The position numbers and the translations under genes were made by a program. Of a stretch of 64,000 nt of DNA, positions 32,773 to 44,516 are shown piece after piece (positions within the stretch are counted from its first letter, which is position 1; the number at the start of each line of letters is the position of its first letter). This stretch comes from Parapristionchus giblindavisi (lineage: Eukaryota; Nematoda; Chromadorea; Rhabditida; Diplogasteridae), in NCBI GenBank assembly GCA_943737045.1, contig CALSFV010000076.1, positions 344,501 to 408,500 of the forward strand, written 5' to 3'. The notes below the pieces were generated by a model. That model did not search any database and was not told the origin of the DNA. It saw nothing but the letters and a program-made list of their open reading frames with translations.

Positions 32773-35130
32773 AATGTAAACAAACAACACGACAACAAAC
32801 AAGAACAAGAATTGTTCAATATGCGATATCTTCGAGAAAATTTTCAAAGTGAACAGAAACGAAGGATCAGCAATTGTTCAAATGAGGGATTGCACATAAG
32901 GTTGATTGAATGAATTGAACACAAGAGACACTGAATGAATGATCGGATGAGCGATGTATATGTGAGAACATGTTGATGATATGGGAGAGAGGGAGAAAGA
33001 GGGAGGGAGAGGTAGAGGGAGAGAGTGAGGAATGGACTGGAAGAGAAATAAAGTGAGAGAGAGAGGCATAGAGAGATAGAAAAAGATTGAATGGCTTGTA
33101 TTGTCTTATTGAGAAGATCCTTCTATTGTTCTTGTATCTTCGATCTCTTTGATCTAATGAAACATCAATCATCAACAACTCAAAGTATCAAGTGATTTCA
33201 CAAAAATTATAAAATTTTGGAATATTCGTTTGCATGCATATAAGACTAAAATGAAACAAAATTAATTAATAAATAAGTAAAATTAATATTGTGCTTCATG
33301 GTGTTGCGAATGACACGTCTAAGATGGAGAAATGCACAGTTTTCTGCTCTTTCATAGACCAATGTCAGTGAATGAAGGATGTGCTACGTGAAAGTGATTG
33401 CGTGAACACAGATGTTTATCTATCACGAATCAGATATGCGTTCATGGGCACTTGTGCCAGAACGCGAGGGAGGGAGAGGGATAGGGAGGGGAGATATGGT
33501 CACACCTTCCTTAAAAAACTTTATGAACACAATACTTGCGAGTACCCGGTTTTTCATGGATTTTCATCGATTTCTTTGTCCATTTTCTGGGACTGAGTGA
33601 CGTTTCATAAGAAAAGCAAGTGAAGGCTTGATTTGAACATCAGCTGAGGGCTACACGTATACGCATCGCGCATGCAGAACCTATGTATGTACGTAGCGGC
33701 TGACAGGCCGCGCACATCAGAGTTCTTCAATATTTTTGATAATTGTGTCTAAATACATTGCGTTCAAAGAAACGATTGCTAGAGTAAACATATTTGGAAG
33801 ATATTGAAAGCCTGAAACATACTCGGACCGTGATAAGACCATTGTGATGCAAGGAACAGACGAGGTAGGTACAAGCTAGAGAGAAAGAGAAATGGAGAGA
33901 TCGTGCTACATGACAAAGTAAGACAATTTCATTATGTTATATTATTATTATTAACACCCCAGAATCGAAAGGAGAAATAATAATAGCATTCTGTTTACAA
34001 AAAATATGTATGGGCCCGTTGTGGAACTTAAAGGACTTGATTTCAAGACGACTTGATTGTTTTTATTAAACAATGTGTATCATGTTGAAACGGTGGTGAA
34101 AGTGATAGGATCTAGAATGATGAATGAATGAATGCCAATGAAGCAGTGACGATGACCATAGAAAGAGGTGCAAGGAAGATCAAACCAGAAGTGTCAAGGC
34201 AGAGAGAGGAAGAGGTAGAGATGGAGAGGGGGAGAAGGAGAGATAGAAGGAGAGGTACATAGAAGCAGTATGGGTGGTGGAGTCAGAAACAACATGTGCA
34301 ATAGTGAGAGAAGAAGCTAGAGAATGAGAGAAATTATGAGAGAAGGAATGAAACGGGAGAATCGCTTTGGTTTTTATAAACCAAACTATAATTTAATGAT
34401 TTTCACGACGAAGAAAAGTCGAGTAAAAACAAACAATTCTGCTAGTTTTATTTTCCTATCGTACCTATGAAAACATCCAAAGCAAGATTCTTCTAATAAA
34501 TGTTAGCATCCCAACTCGTTCTCGCCTTACAGATAGCATCGCTAGAATCAGTTTCGATGCTGGTTTTAAGAAGCAGAGAGTCAGACAGTGAGAATAGTTC
34601 TTGCCATCAAAACGTAGAAGAACAACGATTCAGACAGATTAGAATACAGAAATGCGCGCATGGAAGAAGAAGAAGATCAGAAAACGTGAGAACAGGAAAC
34701 CTGAAGTAGTGCGCGCAAAAGGGACATAAATCCGATGATTAAACAACAAATGGCTATTCGTATTTTACATTTCATACTAAAGATGGATATTGAAGGTTAT
34801 GTACGAAAAAAATGCTAAAAAATTTCAATTATATTTATACAAAGAATCACAATAATCTCTCTTGAATGTATTTTGATGGACATAGAGAGGGAGAGGGAGA
34901 TGATAAGAAAGTCAGAAGCATTGTCTGGATCAAGAATGAATATACAGTACGGCAGAATACCGTAAAAAACACCCGGAGATTCCATGTCAATGTTGGATTA
35001 TGCTTTGCTGTATTTCGTAGCAGGAGATGATGTCGATTAGGCTTGAAGTAACTGTTGTTGCATCTTGAATACACAAAACACATTCGCGGATTCTCTCTCT
35101 GGCCTACTTTTCCATCACTTTGTCGCTCTA
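32773..35130. other. No gene assigned; GA-rich low-complexity DNA
   Basis: Minus-strand pyrimidine-rich stretches produce several open hydrophobic or Ser/Leu/Pro frames (for example 32867-33178 and 34250-34330). One block near 34270-34325 has splice-like borders and a leucine-rich segment. I could not chain any of them in phase, so no gene is called. Confidence 0.35.
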
Positions 35131-35345
35131 ACTCTCGCTTTCTCTCTCTCTCCTTCTCTCTCTCTCTCATTCTCCCTCTCCCTCTCTAGCTCTCTCCCTC
35201 TCCCTCTCTAGCTCTCTCCCTCTCCCTCTCTAGCTCTCTCCCTCTCCCTCTCTAGCTCTCTCCCTCTCCCCTCACTCTCTCTCCCTCTCTATCTTTCTCT
35301 CTCTCTCTCCCTCTCCCTCTCTCCATCAACCTCCCCTCTCATTCT
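35131..35345 (+). repeat. CT-rich microsatellite with a 22-bp higher-order unit
   Basis: Nearly pure pyrimidine. About five copies of CTCTAGCTCTCTCCCTCTCC(CT) at 35180-35275 form a higher-order repeat inside it. The complementary GA-rich tract follows about 80 bp later (35423-35550), so the two can pair. Confidence 0.85.
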
Positions 35346-35422
35346 TCAGTACCATCCCTCATTGGAACTTGGAAACATCGGTGTAAGACAACACCCCACA
35401 TCTTGACACTTTACAAATATAG

Positions 35423-35550
35423 AACGAGAGAGAGATTGAGGAGAGGGGAGAGAGGAGGAGGGAGAGAGAGAGGAGAGGGAGAGAGAAAGGGAGAGAGAGG
35501 GAGAGAGAGAGGGAGAGAGAAAGGGAGAGAGAGGGAGAGAGAGAGGGAGC
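35423..35550 (+). repeat. GA-rich microsatellite
   Basis: GAGAGAGGGAGAGAGAAAGG-type purine tract, complementary in composition to 35131-35345. Open frames across it are composition artefacts. Confidence 0.85.
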
Positions 35551-36830
35551 TACATATGGTGAATGGAAACCCGTCGACGGGCTTGAGCTACGGACGATGT
35601 ACGATTCAACGAGTTCATGTTGTAGTCTAAGAGAAGGGATGGAGAAGGATGAGAAAGAATAGAAAGAGAGAGGGGAAGATGGAAGGCAGTGAGAGAGATC
35701 GAGATATAAGAGAGGTAGAGAGATTGTTAGAGGGAGATGAGATGGAAAGACAAAGATAGAGATAGAGAGAGAGGTCGGGGGGGGGGGTATCAGATACTCA
35801 CTGACTATGCTTGTAGTATCCATGGTATAGAATCTATCTATATGTACTATCGATGTTGAGCGTGATCGTTGTACATTCGATATCCTCTATACTATACGTG
35901 CGTGGATATAACATGGGGATATAGTATGCACTCTGCATATATGGATCTTTGATCTCTGCGGATCTAAAGCAGAGTACATACACAGAGAAAAATGCATACG
36001 TCTCTTTACCAATGTCTCTTTGCAGAATTATTCTGTCATAGGCTTGGGAAGCATGATGGGGAGGGGGGGGAGAGATCGGTGAATAGGGTCGCATTTCCTC
36101 TTCTATAAGGGGAAAATTCCGTAAAGAGACTTTGCTAGGGAATCATTCCTTTGCAGATAGGGCTTGATCGACAATTGGTGAAACAATCGTTACATAGTCA
36201 AGGTATTCAAAATGTTATAATTATACTTTTGAACACGTGTGCTCAACACTGAGTCAGTATCAAATCGAGGGTAGATTACTTCATGAAAAGTAGAATCTCG
36301 TATGATTCGATGCACGCAAAAAGACATTCGCACTCAAACACTATTGGGAAGGCAGCAAAAAGTGATCCGTGGGCGAGCGCGTGAAGTTGATCATGATACG
36401 ATATAGAAAGAAGCCGGAAGGGAAGTTGAGTGAAGCGAGAGAGGAGTAGAATACTGAGACAAGATTGATCTTGGTAAAAGAACATGTATTCTTGGATTTT
36501 TCTTCGGATGCACCAAGGAGGTATCAAGTTAGGCGTGCATAAAGGAAAATAATTAAATCGGAAAATGATGAAGAATATGTCTAGGAACGGTTAAAAAAGG
36601 GTAAAGGTAAATCACGTTATCAAGCCACACAAAGTCATGCGGGAGGAACCCTAGAAAAAAATCAGGCCGAAAATAAGCTGAAGCTACCCATCATGATCAA
36701 ATTGTTCAATGAGTGTGAGTTAACCCTCTTCCTCTGTATATTTATCTGGGAGAGAGACTGCGTCATTGAGGATGTGTAGGCATGACAAGTGATGGGATCA
36801 GACATGTCGGAGAGTGGGAGAGATAGGGGA
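35551..36830. other. No gene assigned
   Basis: A minus-strand frame at 36276-36527 is open and ends MK-stop, and a segment around 36380-36440 has an acceptor-like TCTCAG and a donor-like GTATCA, but no neighbouring exon in phase was found. The rest is unremarkable. Confidence 0.3.
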
Positions 36831-36987
36831 CTAGGAGAGAGAGAGAGAGAGAGTGAGAGAGGGAGGGAGGGAGACAGATAGGGAGATAGAGATAGAGATC
36901 GAGAGAGGTAGACGGAGAGAGAGGAAGAGGGGGAAAGAGAAGGAGAGAGAGAGGGAGAGAGTTAGACGGAGGGAGAGGGGAACCATT
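36831..36987 (+). repeat. GA-rich microsatellite
   Basis: GAGAGAGAGAGAGTGAGAGA, then GGAGGGAGGG and GATAGAGATAGAGAT words. Minus-strand Ser/Leu/Pro frames over it are artefacts. Confidence 0.85.
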
Positions 36988-38089
36988 AAAATAATATAAC
37001 AATGTGCATAACAATGCAAAGACTTGTTGATCAATTTGTGAATAGCGGATATGGTATGTATGCGGAAGTCGAAACATATTTGAATCAACAACACAGATGC
37101 CGGATGCCATTCTTCTCTTCATTTCGCTTCAGTTCTCGTTTGTCTGTTCTCAAAATGGTCCGTGTAAGCATCATTCTAGGATAGAATACTTAGCAGAATC
37201 CGGGTTCACGCGACCGCTCAATTAGATAAAGATAGAGCAATTGCGTCAAACATTGTGTATCATCTTGCTGTCTCTACCTCTGCCTATTGTTATACCTCTC
37301 CCTCTCCTTCTCCTTCTACCTCTGTCTTTCTGCCTCTAGTCAAGGAACAAGTACGAAAATATCAGTGATACCAACGTCATTCGATAGCAAAGTAAAAAGA
37401 CACACGAACATGTGTTGTGATGATACAGAGGGTAAGGAACGGATATAAATAAAACGTATTGACGTTTTCATTTGATCCTGAGAGATACTCTAGTCATAGC
37501 TTTTAGAAACATAATTAATACAGGTTGACAAGTAACTGACACAACGCCCAATAAAGGATTCTTTATTTTGCAAGTTTCTTATATTTAGTAAAATTGTCCG
37601 GAACTTCCTAACACAAGACATTACGGCGTTCCTACGCAGAGTAAACGTAACAATGAAAGTACAGGCCTCAATGATCATAACGAAGGATAAATCATATTTG
37701 CTGGAAAATATTGACAACGGGATGTTGCCCCCTGTAGTTCACACCACAGAGTACCGGGAACTGCAGGATAAAGCGTAAGCTATTCCCCAACAATAAGGAC
37801 AGGTTTATGAAAGCTTTGCAGAAGCACTGGAAACAAGAACAATTTTGTTCTTTTTTTAGGGTAAAAGGGAGCGGAAAGGAAAAAACGAGAAAGAGAAAAA
37901 GGGAAAAAATAGGAAATGGGAAATAGGAAAAAGGAAAAGGGTAGTGGCAATTTCTCTCACTTCAGAAAACGCCCTCAAAGAAGATGAACAAATGACAAAA
38001 ATATAGATGTAAGTCCTTCCGTCCTTCCTCATTCTCCTATCCGAATGGCTATCACTAATCAATGACATTGGAGGACAGTTGGCTAGTTG
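36988..38089. other. No gene assigned
   Basis: No domain or in-phase exon chain. A minus-strand frame at 37490-37717 contains one hydrophobic segment (VMIIEACTFIVTFTL) but has no splice support. Confidence 0.3.
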
Positions 38090-38589
38090 GTGACAGAGAG
38101 ACAGAGGGAGAGAGAGAAGGAGGGGGAGGGGGGGGGAGGGATACATCCAAGAGGTAGACTGAAGTCTAGTGACCACTATGATGAGGTAAGATCAAAGCTA
38201 AGCTTAGTGATTTATCTTTATCGTAATATATAATGAAAGTATACATGATGATGAAGAGAGAACACTGATATTGGCAGAGTTTTATCTTTTCATCAAAGGC
38301 AATTCCCGTTATTCAAGGCCCATAAAGTAGACACTGATATATGGATACAAAACTATCTATCTATGCTAATTATTTATTTGATCTCTAATTTCTAGTGTTG
38401 GCAATAAAGAATAAGAATAATGAATGAACTGGTTTTTGTTGGTATCGATGAGAATATAAGAAAAAAATCGACATGAAATAAGAATATCTCGGAGATTTCC
38501 TTCTAGGGTCACACTGAGACGTGATTGGACAAGAAAAGCGAGTGGAATAGAAGAAACAATCTCAATTTAGGATAAGATGATCGAATCTG

Positions 38590-38629
38590 TTTATTTAGGG
38601 AATCTCTCTCTCTCTCTCTTTCTCTCTCT

Positions 38630-38660
<31 letters not shown>

Positions 38661-38720
38661 CTTATCCCTCTCTCTCCCTCTCCTCCTATCTCTAACTCTC
38701 TCTCCCTTTCCCTCTCCCAT
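38590..38720 (+). repeat. CT-rich microsatellite
   Basis: Pure CTCTCT runs with CCCTCC interruptions. Frames on both strands are composition artefacts. A smaller GGGAGAGAGAGAAGGAGGGG tract lies at 38105-38142. Confidence 0.85.
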
Positions 38721-39300
38721 CCTATCTTTGGAGTATATCACATCCCTTTCTCTAAACTCTTCTCGGTATATCCTACCCCCCCCCCCTGAATCACCTCTAT
38801 CTCCTCTTATTGTTAGATCAGAACACATTTGTCTCGTCATTGCCTCTCTTACCCTCTTTTACCCTCTTCCCTGTCTCGTCCGTCAATCGGGGATCCATCC
38901 TATCCGTGCTCTTGACTGATCCACAACTTCACGGAGATTAGTGTCCGATCGGAAGCACACGGAAATGATCGGAACACTTTAGGCAGCGCACGGCATTGCG
39001 CGCTCACGGAGATAACGTGAGATAAAGCGAACAAAAACATAGGAAAACAAGAATTAGCGAAATTCTGAAGAATGATTCTCCATATCTTTGCTATACTCGT
39101 GTTCGATAAACTTGATTTAAAGAATCTGTGATTGGTAATCGTCCGTTTAAGACCCGCACCACCAAGAGAGGGGAATTGGTGGTGACTGGATCATGCGGTA
39201 AAATAGTTGCGAAGACTGCTTGAATTGGCTTTAAATTCCCGCTTAAGGCCTCATCCACCCTTATATAGATCTAACCTGATATGATCTTTGAACCCAGAAG
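38721..39300. other. No gene recognised
   Basis: Mixed sequence with a C run at 38777-38786. No domain, TIR or splice chain. Confidence 0.35.
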
Positions 39301-39437
39301 CGACCAAATACAGTGAGATCCTTCCCTCCCTCTCTCCGACCCCCTCGCCTAAACGTAATTCGCTCTATCTATTTATCACTTGTTGTCACATTTGTTCAAT
39401 GTATGATAAATTAAATTAAATTAAATTAAATTCTCAC
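39300..39437 (+). mobile_element. Retroelement 3'-end-like fragment with (AAATT)n tail
   Basis: Sequence with TGTTCAATGTATGATAAATT followed by four AAATT units. A similar end with GAATT units occurs at 47400-47585 (GAAATGATAAATTGAATTGA). The shared ATGATAAATT plus pentamer tail suggests 3' ends of a LINE or SINE family. Confidence 0.4.
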
Positions 39438-39566
39438 TGGCCTAGCAGCGATCACCCGCATGACTTCGTCTGCCTTGAATACATGGTTTTACCTTTTTTT
39501 ACCTTTCACTTTTGACATGTTTATTGACCTTCGCAGAACCGCCATATTTCAAAGTAATTTAATCTA

Positions 39567-40612
39567 TTAGGTGAATTCATAAGTAACGCTCGTTTTTCGC
39601 ATTCCAAAAAATTTGTCGCAAAAATTTAACAAAGCATGGAGAATTCTAGAAATATTTTCCATTCGCATCGGTCACCTTCTGCCTTCTACCCGGCAGTATG
39701 GTAGATCGTCGTCATGTTTAAATTAGATCCGAGTGTCGTTCCCGCGTAATTGTTCGAGGTGAAGCTTTAGCTTCCGCAGCTGGAGAGTGTAGACATGTGC
39801 CGTGATAGTCGTACCCTCGGGGAGGAGTTCCCAGTACTCGACTCCCCGTGCCGAATACCAGATGCACAACATCACTTTCTGGCGGTGAAAATCGGGTTTG
39901 GGGGCATATGTTAGCTATTCGTGCCCACCGAACCACAGTCTCCTTGGCTCTTTGTAATCGTAGTGCACCCACCTTTCATCACCGGTTATGACGTTATCCT
40001 GCCAAACAAGCCGGCGACGTAGAGTTGGAAAAGTCTTTGCCATGTCCAATTGGCGATCCTTGTCGTAGTCGGCTATGACGTGTGGTAGACATCTTCCCTA
40101 TTTTCAATTATTTCCGGAAATGTGAAGGCCATCTACCACAGTGCTCTGGCTGACCCCAAGTGCCATTGCAATATCACCGGCATCGGGATACGGACCAGCC
40201 TATACTTCTTGGAGCAATCGATCGAGACCCACATCCACAGGGCGACCGAGTTGGTCTTCATCTTTGATGAAATAGTCCTGTTTCTCGAATTTGAGTTCTT
40301 ACTTTCTCACCACTATTACGTGAGGCACATGTGAGGGGTACACCTCTGATAGGCGATGTTGGAAGACAGGGCGTTTCAGGCCCGAGAGGAAGAGGAATAA
40401 AATAACGTTGCGAATGTGAATTCAGTCGGAGGCGAAATTGTGTCGTTTTCTCGCCTGGAGGACACGCGGGAAGTGAATCGAAAACAACCACAGGATATTC
40501 GAGGGACAGCCTATCTAGTATATGCAGCATGGATGATGGCAATAACAACATAGCAAGAACGAGGCGAGTGAAGTTCAGACAAAAAACGAGCGTTACTTAT
40601 GAATTCACCTAA
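39567..40612. mobile_element. Mariner-like element with intact TIRs
   Basis: A 1046-bp element is bounded by TTAGGTGAATTCATAAGTAA and its reverse complement, with TA duplicated at 39565-39566 and 40613-40614. The TTAGGT...ATAAGTAA ends resemble those of cecropia/irritans-type mariners. The TIRs extend through CGCTCGTTTTT. The transposase inside is broken. Confidence 0.85.
39700..40330 (-). pseudogene. Mariner transposase, frameshifted
   Basis: Minus-strand frames give IATALGVSQSTV-like HTH words near 40150-40180, and near 39900-39985 the ITGDERWVHYDYKE-type motif that carries the first catalytic Asp in mariners, with PNPIFTARK and REVESTG-like words (39850-39910). Several frameshifts and stops separate them, and the region with the later catalytic residues is missing or unreadable, so the element is non-autonomous now. 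Confidence 0.65.
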
Positions 40613-40619
40613 TACATGC

Positions 40620-40985
40620 AGTAAATAGTATGTGCAAGCAAATTTTTTTGAAGCAAAAACTCGATTATTTTTTTCATTATAGATATCACTTCTTTGACAT
40701 TGACAAGATTGTGGCAGTAGCCGTCAAAAAGTACCTCCTACCTTACCGATCATGGTTGCCACCTTTTGGCGGCGCTCGATCACTTCCTCAAAGGGCAGAG
40801 CTCCAAAGATCTTGCCACTATACAGACCGTACTCGGCAACTATTTCAAAAAAATCAGCCCCATTCCTTCTATCTCGAACGGATCCATAAACTGCCAGGTA
40901 AATGGCAAAAGGTCATCCAAGTGAATGGAGAATATTACTGGCATCCATCATGTTTTGTTCAAATTTTTTGATATTTTTTTGAAAA
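40620..40985 (+). pseudogene. Second mariner/Tc1-type transposase remnant, C-terminal end
   Basis: The frame contains HFFDIDKIVAVAVKKYL and ends ERIHKLPGKWQKVIQVNGEY, matching the C-terminal block of mauritiana-type mariner transposases. Upstream catalytic parts are absent. It lies directly beside, and in opposite orientation to, the 39567-40612 element. Confidence 0.6.
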
Positions 40986-41097
40986 CTGAATAACATCTTA
41001 TGCTCCCTTATATATTATGTGCTATTGCTTCTATAAATATTTTTCAAAATTACGGAAAAATATACAATTGAGAATCGTAGTTCGCTCTAAACGCGAA

Positions 41098-43529
41098 TAT
41101 ATAAAAGAATTTATAGAGTGGACACGTCATGATCAGCCATTATTTTATCATTTTTCCATCTCACATGGGAAAATGAAATTGTACCATATACTTACAATTA
41201 GTCCTCACTGCTTTTCATAACTTCCATTGAACAATATTAATGTTTCAATATATTAAGAGCTCGGATCTGTAAGACTCGAGCATTGTCCGGACATTTCGCC
41301 AAGAATTTTGATTCAGGCCACTGTACTTTATTGGTGTAGGGTACCTTGGGCCCACATTACAAAATGGTACCCAAAGTGGCCCTAGCAGTGGAACGCAGCG
41401 TGCCAGGTGGGCGCCAAGTTTGAAAACTCGATTTTCATATTTTTTCAACCGAACAAGCTAGAGTCCAAATTTCTTCGGCATTGTGTTAGGCATGCCCAAT
41501 GTGCACAGAAACACTATTGAGATTAATTATAAGCAATTCCTAGACTGATTTATTTACCCGTATTTTCGGTTTTCTTCGATTTCTCGGCATCTCAATTTCA
41601 ATTCCGCAAAAGTTATCTAGTATATCCATGTAGCCCAACTACTAGTGCATGTAACCCTGCTAGGCGGAAATCGATCTTGGATTGCGCGTGTCGGAAAAAA
41701 TCGGTCTGATCGTCTCCACCTTGACTCAGACTCGTTGTTTCATAATTTTTTGCTGTATTTTCAAAACGATTAGAGCGGAATTGTGGTCTACTCAAAGAAT
41801 AGAGGTGAGACTAGTAAAATGACACAAGAAACTCATCACTTGGATCATTTTGAAAATTTCGATTTTCGTGACCCGGGGTTCATGGTCGATAATTTCAAAA
41901 TTTCTCAAGTTTGAAATGTTTTCATATATGCTGCGTATTGTGAAGTACAAATGATGTGTATAATATTCAGCCAATGCTCAATGGCTGATCTCTCCTTTCA
42001 ACCATTTTTCGATAAGTTTCATGTTGAATGCGTGCGAAAAAGTCAGAATTGTGCTTGAATCAGTTTCCAACTTACTTTCTGTAACATTCTATCTAAGTAC
42101 TTTGCAATGCACATAATCAAAATGAAAATCGTTAATTTCGAAAAATTCATATTTTTTTACCATGACCCCGGGGTCATGGAAATCGATTTTTTCAAAAGTG
42201 AGCCGAATGCCAGGATTTCAGTTCTACTATGTTTACTCATCATGAAACTTCACATTGTCGTTGTCATTTGCTAATTGTCGCGGCATTCGAGTCGAAAAAA
42301 TGCAATATTTCAGAAATTTTCCGTGAAAGTAGGCACTCAAATTGATTTTTTGAATTTTCCAAAATTAACGATTTTCATATTTATTATGTACATTGCAAAG
42401 TACTTAGATAGAATGTTACAGAAAGTAAGTTGGAAACTGATTCAAGCACAATTCTGACTTTTTCGCACGCATTCAACATGAAACTTATCGAAAAATGGAT
42501 GAAAGGAGAGATCAGCCATTGAGCATTGGCTGAATATTCTTCACATCATTAGTACTTCACAAGAAGCCACATAAACTAAAACATTTCAAACTTGAGAAAT
42601 TTTGAAATTTTCGACCATGACCCCCGGGTCATGAAAATCGAAATTTTCAAATTGATCCAAGTGATGAGCTTCTTGTGTCATATTACTCGTCTCACCTCGA
42701 AACTTTGAGTAGGCCACAATTCCGCACTAATCGTTTTGAAAATACAGCAAAAAAATTATGAAACAACGAGTCTAAGTCAAGTTGGAGACGATCAGACCGA
42801 TTTTTTCGTACACGCGCAATCCACGATCGATTTCCGCCTAGCAGGGTTACATGCTTAAGTAGTTGGGCTACATGGATATACTAGAGAACTTTTGCGGAAT
42901 TGAAATTGAGATGCCGAGAAATCGTAAAAAACCAAAAAATCGGGTCAAAAAATCAATCTAGGAATTGCTTAAAATTAATCTCAATAGTGTTTCTGTGCAC
43001 ATTGGGCATGCCTAACACAATGCCGAAGAAATTTGGACTTTAAGCTTGTTCGGTTGGAAAAATATGAAAATCGAGTTTTCAAACTTGGCGCCTACCTGAC
43101 ACGCCGCGTTCCACTGCTAGGGCCACTTTGGGTGCCATTTTGTAATGTGGGCCCAAGGTACCCTACACCCATAAAGTACAGTGGCCTGAATCAAAATTCT
43201 TGGCGAAATGTCCGGAATCTGGCAGAAATGCTCGAGTCTTACAGATCCGAGCTCTTAAACTACTCTCCATTATAACAGTCTCGAACGGGAAACCAGTGAG
43301 TATCTTTGTTTAGAGTATTTCTTCAAGCCAACACTAGCATACACTACTTTGCTAACAATATTTCACCTTTCTGTAACACATTTCTGGTAATATTGGAGTG
43401 CCAGAACAAACAATTTCGTATAAAAATGCTTCGGTAACATTTTTCAGGTTTCGGGCAACAATGATAATGGCCGATATGTGGTTGAACATTAGAACATTGA
43501 GTATTACTAGTTGGAAATAGCTAAAGCAG
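41098..43529 (+). pseudogene. Paralog 0: pseudogene of the eight-exon secreted family
   Basis: The conserved upstream block is present (GGACACGTCATG near 41101, CACATGGGAAAATGAAAT near 41162). Exon 1 begins with ATG at 41240 (MFQYI), is interrupted by a 2-kb TTAA-target palindrome, and resumes at 43259 to a GTGAGT donor near 43292. Exon 2 (43448-43529, after TTTTCAG) has an in-frame TAG. Exons 3-8 are missing. Thus a fifth copy died through a stop, a deletion and a transposon. Confidence 0.75.
41257..43254. mobile_element. 2-kb palindromic element with TTAA target
   Basis: Ends GAGCTCGGATCTGTAAGACT and the reverse complement, each flanked by TTAA (41253-41256, 43255-43258). The arms, about 950 bp, are nearly perfect inverted copies (for example CACATTGGGCATGCCTAACA at 42996 and its complement near 41484); the centre is near 42250. 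No ORF of note. TTAA is the target of piggyBac and Kolobok; the termini do not start CCC as is usual for piggyBac. Confidence 0.85.
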
Positions 43530-43689
43530 TAATGTAATTGATCCTACTAGCATTGTGAGCGTATAAAAAAGCACTTGTATTTGCGCGAGAGCGTCGCAAT
43601 GATCATTTCCTGTTATGCATAGTTCAGAAACTATGAACTATAAATATTATCGATCCGATTTTTTTTGGTGATTATTATGCATGGTCGGG

Positions 43690-43880
43690 CGATAATTCAT
43701 CCGGAAAACGAAGTTAGCACAGTGGAGCCGAGCTACTACGAAGTGGATGTAGTATAACCGGAATCGCCCCTGTGGAAAGCGTACGCTGGATAGATGGCCT
43801 TACCCGCGCTATATTGATAGACATTGGTCAACCAGTATGATGAATATAATAATAATAATAAATTTATCTGACCTCGGAGG
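43690..43880 (+). pseudogene. RTE-like LINE C-terminal fragment, near gene A
   Basis: Frame QWSRATTKWMYYNRNRPCG then DRWPYP... resembles the C-terminal end of RTE-type LINE proteins (W-x-V-T-E-W, then Arg/Gly/Pro-rich). It ends with ATAATAATAATAATAAATTT. Homologous sequence lies inverted at 63160-63290 upstream of gene D, so it was part of the duplicated block. Confidence 0.5.
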
Positions 43881-44105
43881 GTATTTTTAAGATTCATAAT
43901 TAAGTGTTTGAAGAATATGATGAATTTAGACCCATCCTCATCTGACAATGAGCATTAACTGTCCAATTTGATAAATTGATTGGTTGATTGACTTCACCAA
44001 TCCTGACCGAGTTTCATCAATCAATAATAAATATTTATAAAATTTCAAAAAAAGCATATACATTTGATAATCGCAGTATCTTCTCTTCACGAATCCAAAA
44101 ATAGA

Positions 44106-44516
44106 ATTTCGGAGGTGGACGCGTCACTATTATAGAATAAAAATTGTCCGAACAATACAAATTCCGCAATTTGCAGCGCAATATTCAGACTCCGCCCACT
44201 TCTTCGCGCGACATACCATTTTCTCTAGTTTTATCGAATTTTATGGCGTTTCCTCATCATTTTACAGGACTTTCAATAAAAATAAAAATATATGCATTGA
44301 AAAAACGTTCGAAAAAAACCTTCCGAAAATTTGGAGTGCGTATTTCTCAACGGTGGAGAAGTTTACTATATTCGGCATTTGGCGCGGTGTGTGCAAAACT
44401 TTTGTAATTCTATAATACATGAAATCACTTCAATATTTTTTCAGCTCATGTGGGAAAATTATAATCTACTTTGTATTTAATTCTTCTTTCTCCAGACAAT
44501 TCATTTAATAACAATA
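44106..44516 (+). promoter_or_regulatory. Conserved upstream block of gene A, split by an insertion
   Basis: GGTGGACGCGTCAC (44115) and CATGAAATCACTTCAATA, CATGTGGGAAAATTATAAT and ATTCATTTAATAACAATAATG (44419-44519) match the blocks before B, C and D. In A they are separated by about 290 bp of unrelated sequence. CTTTCTCCAG, 23 nt before the ATG, could be a trans-splice acceptor. Confidence 0.55.

Noticed and set aside
33780..34330. Possible further membrane-protein exons on the minus strand
   Set aside because: Individual splice-like borders exist but no two exons could be joined in phase; left as unassigned.
35359..38840. Open frames rich in Ser/Leu/Pro or Arg/Glu
   Set aside because: They cover CT or GA microsatellites and have no domains, starts or splice context.
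41257..43254. Small open frames within the TTAA-target palindrome
   Set aside because: They occur in mirrored pairs on both arms and lack any domain.
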